A program made the translations under genes and the position numbers. A stretch of DNA of 64,000 bases from Aestuariivivens marinum. Its GTDB lineage: Bacteria > Bacteroidota > Bacteroidia > Flavobacteriales > Flavobacteriaceae. Below the pieces are notes generated by a model. The model had not been told where the DNA came from and did no database searches. It saw only the letters and a list, made by a program, of their open reading frames with translations. The number at the start of each line of letters is the position of its first letter. The first letter of the stretch is position 1. Location: contig NZ_JAKMCR010000003.1 of NCBI RefSeq assembly GCF_022662175.1, positions 248,001 through 312,000 of the forward strand. The letters are read 5' to 3'. Shown in pieces: positions 34,094-43,803 of this stretch.

Positions 34094-36472
34094 TTATCCT
34101 ATAACTTTCAATTTTGCAAAGCGTAGCAATAACTTTTTTATACCGCCGTGAGTAAATTTAATTTCAGCTTTGGTATCGGCACCCCTGCCTTCTATTTTTA
34201 ATACCTCACCGTTACCAAAACGAATATGCTCTACCATATTTCCAACAACCAAATCGTTATCAAATAAATTACTGGGGGTTTCCTCTTGGGAAGTTATGGA
34301 AGCTTTAGATATTGACTTTAATTTTTTTGGAACATTACTTTTAAATTTTTCTGGTTGTTTTTTTGTTAGATCCTTGTTTTTAAAATCCAGTTGTTTTGCT
34401 GGTTTAAATCTTAAAACATTGGGCTCTGCCTTATTAGTATTTTGCTCAGCAATAACATCACCAAAAATATCAGCGCTAAGCATAGGGTTAAAACGACGTT
34501 CTTCAATAGGGGTAACAATATCCAAATAGGCATCGTCAATTTCTTCAATGAAACGGCTAGGTTCTGCATCAACCAGTTTTCCCCAGCGATACCTAGACAT
34601 AGCATAGGTCAGATAAGCTTGTTTTTCTGCGCGTGTTAGGGCTACATAAAATAGCCTTCGTTCCTCTTCCAATTCACTACGGGTGTTCATACTCATAGCA
34701 CTAGGGAATAAATCCTCCTCCAGACCAACTATATAAACATAAGGAAATTCCAGTCCCTTAGCCAAATGTATAGTCATTAATGCCACACTATCAGTGTCAT
34801 CTTTATCATTATCTAAATCTGTAGCGAGTGCAACATCTTCTAAAAACTCAGCCAACGAACCTGTGGAATCCACCAGTTCTTTTTGACCCTCAACAAAATC
34901 TTTCATCCCATTAAGTAACTCTTCAATATTTTCCATTCTGGTAACACCTTCGGGTGTTCCATCCTTATTGAATTCCCTTATTAATCCGCTGGTTCTTGTA
35001 ACATGTTCGGCTAATTCAAAAACATCGGCAGATTGATTCATAACTTGATAACTCTCAATGAGCGTGACAAAATCCTGTAATTTATTCTTAGTTCCACTAT
35101 TAATTTTTACATCAATAGTATCAATACGCTTCATAACATCAAAAATAGGTTTATCATAAGCATTGGCAACTACAATTAGTTTATCAACCGTAGTCTGGCC
35201 AATCCCACGTGGAGGAAAGTTTATCACACGTTTTAAGGCCTCTTCATCAGCAGGATTTATGATTAATCTCAAATACGACAAGACATCCTTAATTTCCTTA
35301 CGCTGATAAAAGGATAGCCCACCATAAATCCTGTATTTAAGATCACGCTTTCGCAGTGCATCTTCAATTGCTCGAGATTGGGCATTGGTACGATAAAGCA
35401 CCGCAAAATCACTATTTTTTAACTGATGTTGCATCTTATTTTCAAAAATAGTACTAGCTACATAACGTCCTTCATCACTATCAGTTATCGAGCGGTTTAC
35501 TTTAATTTTTTGACCTTCTTCATTAGCAGTCCAAACCACTTTATCTAATTTGGTTTGATTTTTATCTATGACAGAATTAGCAGCATTGACAATATTTTTA
35601 GTGGAACGGTAATTTTGTTCTAATCGGTAAACACTCACATCATCATAGTCCTTTTGAAAATTGAGTATGTTATTAATATTCGCTCCTCGGAAAGCATAAA
35701 TACTCTGTGCATCATCCCCTACTACACATATATTTTGAAACTTATCAGAAAGCGCTCTAACAATCAAGTACTGTGAATGGTTTGTATCTTGGTACTCATC
35801 CACCAAAATGTATTTAAAACGATTTTGATATTTTGCCAAGACTTCAGGGAAACGAGTTAATAATTCATTGGTTTTCAATAGTAAATCATCAAAATCCATC
35901 GCTCCAGCTTTGAAACAACGATTTACATACTCTTTATAAATATCTCCCATTCTGGGACGACGCGCCATAGTATCCGATTCAATAAGCTCTGGGTTTTGAA
36001 AATAGGCACGTACCGTAATCAAGCTGTTTTTATAAGATGAAATTCTAGAACGTATTTGTTTATACTTATAAATATCTTTATCAAGATTCATCTCTTTGAT
36101 AATCGAAGCTATCAATCGGTCAGAATCTTGGGTGTCATAAATAGTGAAATTGCTCGGATAACCAAGTTTATCGGCTTCTATACGTAATATTTTGGCAAAC
36201 ACAGAATGAAAGGTCCCCATCCATAAATTTTTGGCCTCACTACTACCAACTATGTTAGCAATACGTTCCTTCATTTCACGAGCCGCCTTATTGGTAAAAG
36301 TCAATGCCAAAATATTGAAAGCATCAATTCCTTTACTCATTAAATAGGCTATGCGGTAGGTCAGCACCCTTGTTTTGCCAGAGCCAGCACCAGCAATAAC
36401 TATCATAGGCCCTTCAATTTGCAATGTTGGGGCCAGCTGTGCTTCATTTAACTGACTTAAATACTTCTCCAA
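34094..36472 (-). CDS. UvrD/PcrA-type ATP-dependent DNA helicase
   Basis: 792 residues. Superfamily 1A helicase: Walker A GAGSGKTR (28-35), then LTFTNKAAREMKERI, DEYQDTN (Walker B, 'DExQDTN'), GDDAQSIYAFRGA, QNYRS, and motif VI VALTRAEKQAYLTYA. It ends in a C-terminal extension with a Tudor-like VEHIRFGNGEVLKIEG segment, as in PcrA/UvrD. It unwinds DNA for repair and removes blocks to replication. Upstream and downstream genes are unrelated. Confidence 0.95.
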   Translation of the reverse strand: MEKYLSQLNEAQLAPTLQIEGPMIVIAGAGSGKTRVLTYRIAYLMSKGIDAFNILALTFTNKAAREMKERIANIVGSSEAKNLWMGTFHSVFAKILRIEADKLGYPSNFTIYDTQDSDRLIASIIKEMNLDKDIYKYKQIRSRISSYKNSLITVRAYFQNPELIESDTMARRPRMGDIYKEYVNRCFKAGAMDFDDLLLKTNELLTRFPEVLAKYQNRFKYILVDEYQDTNHSQYLIVRALSDKFQNICVVGDDAQSIYAFRGANINNILNFQKDYDDVSVYRLEQNYRSTKNIVNAANSVIDKNQTKLDKVVWTANEEGQKIKVNRSITDSDEGRYVASTIFENKMQHQLKNSDFAVLYRTNAQSRAIEDALRKRDLKYRIYGGLSFYQRKEIKDVLSYLRLIINPADEEALKRVINFPPRGIGQTTVDKLIVVANAYDKPIFDVMKRIDTIDVKINSGTKNKLQDFVTLIESYQVMNQSADVFELAEHVTRTSGLIREFNKDGTPEGVTRMENIEELLNGMKDFVEGQKELVDSTGSLAEFLEDVALATDLDNDKDDTDSVALMTIHLAKGLEFPYVYIVGLEEDLFPSAMSMNTRSELEEERRLFYVALTRAEKQAYLTYAMSRYRWGKLVDAEPSRFIEEIDDAYLDIVTPIEERRFNPMLSADIFGDVIAEQNTNKAEPNVLRFKPAKQLDFKNKDLTKKQPEKFKSNVPKKLKSISKASITSQEETPSNLFDNDLVVGNMVEHIRFGNGEVLKIEGRGADTKAEIKFTHGGIKKLLLRFAKLKVIG

Positions 36473-36596
36473 TTCACTATAATTTTAAATGGTGAAAATA
36501 ACCAATGTTACACTTTTAACTAAGTCATTTTATGAATAATTATAAACAATCTTCTATATTTAATTTTAATATCTTTAAGCTTAAAATATAGTCTTT

Positions 36597-37865
36597 ATGA
36601 AATATACATTTCTTTTTCTAACCTACTTTATAGTTTCATTTGTTTTTGGTCAAACTGCTTTAGAACAACAATTTAAGGAAATAGAGCCTAAGGTTATTGA
36701 ATGGAGACGTTATTTCCATCAAAATCCAGAACTATCAAATAGAGAGTTTAAAACTGCTGAAGTTATCGCTGATCACTTAAACCGTTTGGGTTTGGAAGTA
36801 AAAACAGGAGTTGCACACACAGGAGTAGTAGGTATTTTAAAAGGTATTGGACCAGGCAAGGTCATTGCCCTTCGTGCAGATATTGATGCATTGCCTGTCA
36901 CAGAACGTAATGACCTACCGTTTAGATCGGATGTAAAGACTATCTTTTTGGGTACTGAAACTGGTGTGATGCATGCTTGCGGACATGATGCACATACGGC
37001 CATTTTAATGGGTGTTGCAGAGATTCTTTCACAACACAAAGACAAGATTAAAGGAACGGTTAAGTTTATTTTTCAACCTGCAGAGGAAACACCACCCCCT
37101 GGTGAAGATGGAGGATCTAGAATGATGATAAAAGAAGGTGTGTTGGAAAACCCAAAGGTAGATGCCATTTTTGGTTTACATATACGGTCTGGTGTTAATA
37201 TTGGAGAAATCCACTATAAGCCGGGTGGTGCTATGGCAGCGGTAGAACGTTTTGTTATTAACGTTAAAGGGAAGCAAACTCACGGTTCCGAACCTTGGAA
37301 TGGTGTAGACCCTATACTTATATCGGCTAAAATAATTGATGGGCTACAAACCATTATAAGTCGTGAAAGTGAACTTATTAATGAAGCAGCCGTAATTAGT
37401 GTTGGAAAAATTACTAGTGGTGTACGTTTTAACATTATCCCGGAATCCGCCGAAATGATTGGAACTATAAGGACTTTGGATCCTGACATGAAAACACTGA
37501 TTATTAAAAGAATGACAGAAATGACAGAAACTATTGCCAAAGCTTATGGTGGCTCGGCGACAATTTCGTTCAGTAATGAAACCGCTATCACCTATAACGA
37601 TCATAAATTAGTTGAACTAATGTTGCCCTCATTAAAAAAGGCAGCTGGCGAAAACAATGTGAGGCAAATTAAAGCGGAAACTATTGGGGAAGACTTTTCT
37701 TATTTTCAAGAACTGATTCCGGGTTTTTACTTTTATTTGGGAGGAATGACCAAAGGCAATACCCAAGTATTTCCACATCATACCCCAGATTTTTATATTG
37801 ATGAAAAAGGATTGCTTCTAGGTGTAAAGGCATTTACACAAATAACTTTTGATTATTTACAATGA
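36597..37865 (+). CDS. Secreted M20D amidohydrolase (IAA-amino acid hydrolase-like)
   Basis: 422 residues with a clear signal peptide ending FGQ. Metal-binding motifs: MHACGHDAHTAILMG near residues 127-140 and PAEETPPPGEDGG, and the dimerisation domain follows. It should cleave N-acyl amino acids, or similar amide bonds, outside the cytoplasm. Single gene, with weak TATATTTA and TATCTTTA boxes upstream plus a 12-bp palindrome. No operon partner seen. Confidence 0.9.
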   Translation: MKYTFLFLTYFIVSFVFGQTALEQQFKEIEPKVIEWRRYFHQNPELSNREFKTAEVIADHLNRLGLEVKTGVAHTGVVGILKGIGPGKVIALRADIDALPVTERNDLPFRSDVKTIFLGTETGVMHACGHDAHTAILMGVAEILSQHKDKIKGTVKFIFQPAEETPPPGEDGGSRMMIKEGVLENPKVDAIFGLHIRSGVNIGEIHYKPGGAMAAVERFVINVKGKQTHGSEPWNGVDPILISAKIIDGLQTIISRESELINEAAVISVGKITSGVRFNIIPESAEMIGTIRTLDPDMKTLIIKRMTEMTETIAKAYGGSATISFSNETAITYNDHKLVELMLPSLKKAAGENNVRQIKAETIGEDFSYFQELIPGFYFYLGGMTKGNTQVFPHHTPDFYIDEKGLLLGVKAFTQITFDYLQ

Positions 37866-38003
37866 TTTTTTAGTGTGCTATTAATTCTATCAAATATTGA
37901 AATAAATGTGGATGTCCATAATCTTTACTTGAAATCAAGTCGAGCTTACACCTGATAGAAATCATCGGTACCCTTTCAGGTATGTAAAGCCTAAAAGATT
38001 GTG

Positions 38004-38011
38004 TATATTTG
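38004..38011 (+). promoter_or_regulatory. Candidate -7 box of the DUF7935-like gene
   Basis: TATATTTG fits TAnnTTTG exactly, 37 bases before the ATG at 38041. The rest of the 175-base gap upstream holds a 6-2-6 dyad (ACTTGA-AA-TCAAGT, 37927-37940). Confidence 0.48.
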
Positions 38012-38040
38012 GGAGGTTAAATCACATCAAATTAAATCCT

Positions 38041-38565
38041 ATGGATTATTCTCAAAGATTAATTGACCTATTTATGTATATGATTCCATCCATTGTGGTT
38101 GGACTTTTGGCATATTACTTTTTTAAGGAACATACCAAAAATGAAGATGGACGAAGACGGTTTTTATTAAAAAAGGATTTGGAAGTTTCTGCGCTTCCTT
38201 TGCGTCTTCAAGCTTATGAACGGATGGCTTTATATTTAGAGCGAATATCGCCAAACAAACTATTAGTTAGAGTATCCCCAACATCTTCAAATAAAGAAGA
38301 TTATGAATCCTTATTGATACAAACCATTGAACAGGAAATGGAGCACAATTTATCGCAGCAAATCTATATTAGTGAGAAATGTTGGAATATTATTTCGGCC
38401 GCTAAAAATGCGACCATCCAACTCATTAGAAAAGCCAGTTTGTTAAAAAAATCCGAAACAGCCGAAAAACTACGTGAGGTTATCTTAACTGAAATGATGG
38501 AACGTAGAGCGCCAAGCGATGCTGCTTTATCCTTTATCAAGGAAGAAGTTAGCGAGATATTTTAA
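38041..38565 (+). CDS. Conserved membrane-anchored protein of unknown function (DUF7935-like)
   Basis: 174 residues from the ATG at 38041; a frame open from 37999 would place the start before the -7 box and adds non-family residues. One membrane segment (MIPSIVVGLLAYYFF) followed by a long charged, helical cytosolic region (EQEMEHNLSQQIYISEKCW). Conserved in flavobacteria as I recall, with no known role. The 3' end overlaps the convergent patatin gene by four bases. Confidence 0.72.
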   Translation: MDYSQRLIDLFMYMIPSIVVGLLAYYFFKEHTKNEDGRRRFLLKKDLEVSALPLRLQAYERMALYLERISPNKLLVRVSPTSSNKEDYESLLIQTIEQEMEHNLSQQIYISEKCWNIISAAKNATIQLIRKASLLKKSETAEKLREVILTEMMERRAPSDAALSFIKEEVSEIF

Positions 38566-39473
38566 TCATTTCTCAATTCGTTGTACTTGGCTTGTGATAG
38601 CTTTTCCTTTGCATAATCAAAACCTTGCTGCCACCAAGATGTCATTAGTTTTTTGTTGAATATCAAAGAGTTTTCCGTAAGCTTGGATGGGGTGTAATAC
38701 AGGTTAAGTTGAACATCCTTTGTTTTTGCTGCTAATTTTCCAATAGTAATATCGTTACGCTCTATTTGATCAGATAAATGCCCGAAGAGATTAATTAGTA
38801 AGGAAAAAGGATTCTTACCCAATATTTTATTATACTCCATCGATTCCGATTCCAATACAATCGCATCAACTTCGGTTGCACCGCGTAAAATGGCCTCCCG
38901 AATGGGCACGACACAGCCCAAACCCCCGTCGGCATATTCAAATCCGTTTTTCTTCACTAAGGACATAAACGGAATATAATTGCAGGATATCCATATCCAA
39001 TCGCAAAACTCTTGGTAACTATAATCCTTAATGGACTTGTACTCTACTCTATTTTTAGACAAATTGGACACAGTTACAACCACATCGTCTTTAGCATTCC
39101 TAATGAAATGATATTCTTCTTCGGTAAAATGCTTTTTAATATGACGTCTTAAAGCCTTGCTTTCTCCAAATGTCCGCTTCATTTTAATGAATTGCCAAAG
39201 TGTATTTATAAAATCAATGGAAACAAACTCCCTTCTACCTTTTCTACGTAATACGAATGGGTTGACGCTAAAAATATCATGCTGTTGGACGTTAGTATAA
39301 ATCTGGTAAAGCTTTTCAATTTTACCCGCTGCCAAATGGGGCACCAATAAGCTTCCTGTAGATGTGCCTAAGAAAATATCGTAGTCATAACCCATCTCTT
39401 GAATAAGATACTGTGCTACTCCCCCAGCATACGCTCCTTTACTACCACCTCCTGATATTACTAGTGCTTTCAT
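38562..39473 (-). CDS. Patatin-like phospholipase
   Basis: 303 residues. Oxyanion-hole motif GGGSKGAYAGG (8-18), the nucleophile serine in GTSTG (Ser38) and the catalytic Asp in the DGGLG motif. It lacks a signal peptide, so it is likely cytoplasmic, acting on lipids at the inner membrane. It lies immediately after the M1 peptidase gene on the same strand with no gap, so the two are likely cotranscribed. Confidence 0.92.
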   Translation of the reverse strand: MKALVISGGGSKGAYAGGVAQYLIQEMGYDYDIFLGTSTGSLLVPHLAAGKIEKLYQIYTNVQQHDIFSVNPFVLRRKGRREFVSIDFINTLWQFIKMKRTFGESKALRRHIKKHFTEEEYHFIRNAKDDVVVTVSNLSKNRVEYKSIKDYSYQEFCDWIWISCNYIPFMSLVKKNGFEYADGGLGCVVPIREAILRGATEVDAIVLESESMEYNKILGKNPFSLLINLFGHLSDQIERNDITIGKLAAKTKDVQLNLYYTPSKLTENSLIFNKKLMTSWWQQGFDYAKEKLSQAKYNELRND

Positions 39474-41510
39474 TTAATCTATCTCCTTTAATAATTGTTT
39501 GGCAAACTTTGAAAACTGCCACACATGATGCTTTGCTGCTTGTTCTAAGTTTTCTTTACAAACCGCATCACAGCCCTTAATGGAACTAAGATATTGAAAA
39601 GCGTTTTGTCTGACCTCAAAATGATATTTTGCATCGGTATACCCTCTTAATTCCTCAAAATACATTTGCTTATTTTCGGGTTCAAAATCTGGTGTTACTA
39701 AAGCCAAGGTAAGCCATAGTACTCTTATGTTTTTATTGTTAAACCCAACAATGTCTTCGGTTTGAATAAGATATTTGGTTCTGTCTTCTGGAAAATTACG
39801 CCATAAATTGTACAGAGCCGCTTCTATTGTAATGTAGGACTTGTCATTTAAAAGCGATTCATAATCTATTTTTAAATCCAATGGAATTTCGACTAATGTT
39901 TGCGCTATAGCCTGACGCACCTTTAAATCATTTGTATTTAGGATAGACTTTGCTAAAATAGTTTTGTTAATTGTTGAATCATTCCATAATTCTTGAAAAA
40001 CTTTAATTCTTGAAAAGTCATTGATTTCTTTTGAAATTGATTCCCAGTTTGAATTTGCTTTCAAAGATTCATAATGGGTTTTGCACGCCGACGAAATACT
40101 TTTGATCTTTTGTATTGTTAATATCCCTAAAGTACGCTTCATTAATATAAGGCGAAAAGATTCCGTATCAACTAAAGTTTCTTGAGCAAATTTGTCTAAA
40201 TTCTCTCCACTAGTCTTTTCAACTTCAGAAATAAAATCATTGGTTTCTACGTTTTTAAACTGATGCTTTAACAAATAGTTTTTAACCGCTTTTTTAAAAG
40301 CTATATCTCCAACCTTTTCACGAAGTATGTGCAATACCCATGCGCCCTTTTTATAAAAGGTCGTGCTGCTGGATTTAGGATCTAACAGCGAGGTACTCTG
40401 CCCCGCTTTATCCTGCTCCAACAATTCCTGGGCGTATTCGTATAAACTCCAGTAATAATAATCATCACCAAAAATATCGCGTTCAGCTAACAGGGCATAA
40501 TAAGTTGCAAAACCTTCCTGAAGCCAGTGGTGCGTGCCAGAGGTTTCGGTAACCAAATTGCCAAACCATTGGTGCGCCAGTTCGTGGGCGTTTACATTTA
40601 CATAGTTTTTATCCACAAATGCAGTGGAGTCGATTACAAAACTATCCGAAAAAATAGTAGTACTAGTGTTTTCCATGCCCGCATATAAAAAATCTTTCAC
40701 AGGCACTTGTTTATAATTCTGCCATGGGTAAGGTACGCCAATCTCTTCCTCCAAAAAATCGAACATACGCTTGGTATAACGATAGGTTGGCTCCACTTTA
40801 TTGGAATCTTCTGGGTAATAATACATTTCTAACGGAATACCGCTTTTAGAATACGCTACTTTTTTATTGTATTTACCTATAGCCAAGGCGACCAAATAAC
40901 TGGACATGGGCTCTTGCATATCGTAATGCCATGTAGTTGTTGATTCGTTGATTTGTTTATTTGTTAGTTTGCCGTTTGCAATGACTTCGTAATCAGAATC
41001 GAATGTAATTGACAAATCAAACTCAATTTTATCGGTCATGTCATCTATACTAGGCAACCAATTGCTGGTATATTTGCCCTGACCTTGGGTCCAGACTTGC
41101 CCTGAGGTTGCCGAATGGGCATCCCAATCAATAAAGTATAGGGCTTTTTGGGGATTATTTTTAAAAAAGAAAAAAGTAATTTGATAAGATTGCCCTTTTT
41201 TGAATTTATGAATTAGCCAGATCTTTTTGCCGTCATAATCGTTCACTACTTCTCCTCGACCTATAAAGTCTGATTTATTATTTTTAGGATGCATTCTTAC
41301 GCGCATTATGCGCATATCTACTGCGTCCAAATAAATTGAATCTACATCTTTTAATATATTAAACACATAAGAGGCTTCTCCATAAATCTTCTTTTGAGAG
41401 ATATCAAAACCAATATCTGCTTCAGCTGTTTTAAAATCAACGTATTCGGTTTGTTGTGCAAAACAAACCACAGCAAAAAAGTAACAAAACCATTGGAGCA
41501 ATAACTTCAT
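39474..41510 (-). CDS. M1-family metallopeptidase (aminopeptidase N-like)
   Basis: 678 residues with an N-terminal signal (ending VCFAQQ). The zinc motif HELAHQWFGN followed by the downstream Glu (LQEGFATYY) and the exopeptidase motif read as AGMEN rather than GAMEN. It is shorter than the ~870 residue E. coli PepN, with a reduced C-terminal helical domain. It probably trims N-terminal residues of peptides in the periplasm. It is followed at once by the patatin gene. Confidence 0.92.
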   Translation of the reverse strand: MKLLLQWFCYFFAVVCFAQQTEYVDFKTAEADIGFDISQKKIYGEASYVFNILKDVDSIYLDAVDMRIMRVRMHPKNNKSDFIGRGEVVNDYDGKKIWLIHKFKKGQSYQITFFFFKNNPQKALYFIDWDAHSATSGQVWTQGQGKYTSNWLPSIDDMTDKIEFDLSITFDSDYEVIANGKLTNKQINESTTTWHYDMQEPMSSYLVALAIGKYNKKVAYSKSGIPLEMYYYPEDSNKVEPTYRYTKRMFDFLEEEIGVPYPWQNYKQVPVKDFLYAGMENTSTTIFSDSFVIDSTAFVDKNYVNVNAHELAHQWFGNLVTETSGTHHWLQEGFATYYALLAERDIFGDDYYYWSLYEYAQELLEQDKAGQSTSLLDPKSSSTTFYKKGAWVLHILREKVGDIAFKKAVKNYLLKHQFKNVETNDFISEVEKTSGENLDKFAQETLVDTESFRLILMKRTLGILTIQKIKSISSACKTHYESLKANSNWESISKEINDFSRIKVFQELWNDSTINKTILAKSILNTNDLKVRQAIAQTLVEIPLDLKIDYESLLNDKSYITIEAALYNLWRNFPEDRTKYLIQTEDIVGFNNKNIRVLWLTLALVTPDFEPENKQMYFEELRGYTDAKYHFEVRQNAFQYLSSIKGCDAVCKENLEQAAKHHVWQFSKFAKQLLKEID

Positions 41511-41580
41511 GCCTCGAATATAACAAACTTTAGTCCAAAATGCTACTTGCTAATACGCTCAAAAGAATTATTTTAGTTTT

Positions 41581-43728
41581 ATGAATACCACCAACCTCCA
41601 AACCCCTATAGATTATTTAAAAGGTGTCGGTCCCAATCGTGGTGACCTGCTGCGTAAGGAATTGGGTATTCATACTTACCAAGACTTAATCAATCTCTTT
41701 CCCAATCGCTATTTAGACCGCACCCAGTATTACAAGATCAATCAACTGCAACACAATACGTCTGAATTACAGGTAATTGGAAAAATTATTGAATTTAAGG
41801 AAGTTGCTCAAAGCAGAGGCAAGCGCTTAGTAGCAACATTTCAGGATGATACGGGCGTTATGGAATTGGTTTGGTTTAGAGGTCATAAATGGATTCGCGA
41901 GAGTCTAAAAACCAATAAATTGTATGTTGCCTTTGGAAAGATCAACTGGTTTAATGGTCGGTTTAATATGGCGCACCCTGAGTTGGAACCATTGGAAGAG
42001 CATGAAAATAAGTTGCGTTCTGCGATGCAACCCATTTATCCTTCAACTGAAAAATTAACTAACAAAGGGATAACCAATAAGGTAACCAATAAAATCATGC
42101 AGGAGCTTTTTTTGGAAACGAAAGGGCGTTTTGTTGAAACTTTACCTGATAATCTATTATCTGAATTAAAACTAATCAATAAAAGTGACGCCCTGTTCAA
42201 TATCCACTTTCCAAAAAGTCAGGAGCTCTTGGCCAAAGCACAGTACAGATTAAAATTTGAAGAGTTTTTTTATATTCAATTACAACTAATTTTAAAAAAT
42301 CTAATCCATAAGACGAAGATTAAAGGCTTGCCTTTTGAGCATGTAGGCGACTATTTTAATCGGTTTTATGCTGAGCATTTAACTTTCGAGCTGACCAATG
42401 CACAAAAACGTGTGCTAAAGGAAATCCGTTCCGATTTAGGCAGTCACGCTCAAATGAATCGTTTGTTGCAAGGTGATGTGGGCTCTGGAAAGACCATTGT
42501 TGCGTTTATGTCAATGCTCATCGCACTTGACAATGGATTTCAAGCCTGTTTAATGGCGCCGACTGAAATTTTGTCAGTTCAACACTATAGCAGTTTACTG
42601 GAATTATGTAAATTATTGAATATCAACATTAAAATATTGACTGGTTCAACAAACACTTCAGAACGAAAGGTGATTTTTGAATCATTGGAAAATGGTGATT
42701 TAAACTTATTGGTTGGTACCCATGCACTACTTGAAGACAAGGTTAAGTTCAAAAAATTGGGGCTTGCCGTGATAGACGAACAACACCGTTTTGGTGTTGC
42801 CCAACGGAGCAAACTTTGGAAGAAAGGACCTAAAAGCCCTCCTCAATCCTCTGGGGAGGCCGGAGGGGCTGCCATACCTCCTCATGTTTTAGTAATGTCG
42901 GCTACCCCTATACCACGTACTTTAGCCATGTCTGTTTACGGCGATTTGGACATCTCGATAATTGATGAGTTACCCCCAGGGCGAAAACCTGTTAAAACAG
43001 TACATCGCTTTGATAAAAACCGACTTAGTGTATTCCGTTTTATAAAAGACGAAATAGCTAAAGGCCGACAAGTGTATATTGTATATCCATTAATCCAGGA
43101 AAGTGAAGCTTTGGATTATAAAGACCTCATGGACGGCTACGAAAGCATTGCAAGGGACTTCCCCCTGCCCGATTATCAAATATCCATTGTTCACGGTAAA
43201 ATGAAAGCTACCGATAAGGATTATGAAATGCAGCGGTTCATAAAAGGCGAAACTCAAATTATGATATCGACAACTGTGATTGAAGTTGGCGTTAATGTGC
43301 CCAATGCTTCGGTAATGATTATTGAAAGTGCCGAACGTTTTGGTCTGTCCCAATTGCATCAATTGCGAGGCCGTGTTGGGCGTGGTGCTGAGCAGAGCTA
43401 TTGTATCCTAATGACTGGCCATAAGTTGAGTAATGATAGTAAAGTGCGTTTGGAAACCATGGTGAAAACCAATGACGGCTTTGAAATTGCAGAAGTGGAC
43501 CTAAAGCTACGTGGCCCTGGTGACCTTATGGGAACCCAGCAGAGTGGGGTTTTAAACCTAAGGATAGCAGACATTGTTAAAGACAAGGACATTTTGAATG
43601 CCGCACGTTACTACGCCAAAAAAATTCTTCATGCAGATCCTTCCTTGGTCAGCCCTGAAAATAAGGTCATATTAAATACCTACAAATCGATGGGCAAGTA
43701 CAAAAATATTTGGAACTATATCAGCTAA
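41581..43728 (+). CDS. recG: ATP-dependent DNA helicase RecG
   Basis: 715 residues. N-terminal wedge domain (LKGVGPNRGDLLRKELGI), Walker A in QGDVGSGKT, the DEQHRFG box, MSATPIPRTLAMSVYGDLD and GRVGRG in the helicase core, and a C-terminal TRG-type region. RecG remodels stalled forks and Holliday junctions. Between the DEQH box and motif III there is a 16-residue insert (417-432), rich in Pro, Ser and Gly and encoded by a GC-rich palindrome. Relatives have only a few residues there, so this is likely an insertion in a surface loop. Confidence 0.96.
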   Translation: MNTTNLQTPIDYLKGVGPNRGDLLRKELGIHTYQDLINLFPNRYLDRTQYYKINQLQHNTSELQVIGKIIEFKEVAQSRGKRLVATFQDDTGVMELVWFRGHKWIRESLKTNKLYVAFGKINWFNGRFNMAHPELEPLEEHENKLRSAMQPIYPSTEKLTNKGITNKVTNKIMQELFLETKGRFVETLPDNLLSELKLINKSDALFNIHFPKSQELLAKAQYRLKFEEFFYIQLQLILKNLIHKTKIKGLPFEHVGDYFNRFYAEHLTFELTNAQKRVLKEIRSDLGSHAQMNRLLQGDVGSGKTIVAFMSMLIALDNGFQACLMAPTEILSVQHYSSLLELCKLLNINIKILTGSTNTSERKVIFESLENGDLNLLVGTHALLEDKVKFKKLGLAVIDEQHRFGVAQRSKLWKKGPKSPPQSSGEAGGAAIPPHVLVMSATPIPRTLAMSVYGDLDISIIDELPPGRKPVKTVHRFDKNRLSVFRFIKDEIAKGRQVYIVYPLIQESEALDYKDLMDGYESIARDFPLPDYQISIVHGKMKATDKDYEMQRFIKGETQIMISTTVIEVGVNVPNASVMIIESAERFGLSQLHQLRGRVGRGAEQSYCILMTGHKLSNDSKVRLETMVKTNDGFEIAEVDLKLRGPGDLMGTQQSGVLNLRIADIVKDKDILNAARYYAKKILHADPSLVSPENKVILNTYKSMGKYKNIWNYIS
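42835..42870. repeat. GC-rich palindromic insertion inside recG
   Basis: A C/T-rich arm beginning AGCCCTCCTC (from 42835) and a G-rich arm ending GGAGGGGCT (to 42870) form an imperfect inverted repeat of about 36 bases, translated in frame as part of a Pro/Ser/Gly/Ala-rich loop. Its composition contrasts strongly with the surrounding AT-rich gene. It resembles palindromic elements spread through other bacterial genomes. Confidence 0.65.
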
Positions 43729-43738
43729 GCTAAAAAAC

Positions 43739-43770
43739 AGACCTGCAAGGTTTAAAAATCTTGCAGGTCT
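43739..43770. terminator. Hairpin repeat after recG
   Basis: AGACCTGCAAG (43739-43749) pairs perfectly with CTTGCAGGTCT (43760-43770) around a loop of A and T bases. It lies 11 bases after recG and 34 before the convergent DUF2911 gene, so it could terminate both. The GC-rich sequence looks like a flavobacterial intergenic repeat. No classical T-run. Confidence 0.65.
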
Positions 43771-43803
43771 AAACAAAACTGTTGTAGTTTGATTGATGAC
43801 AGT

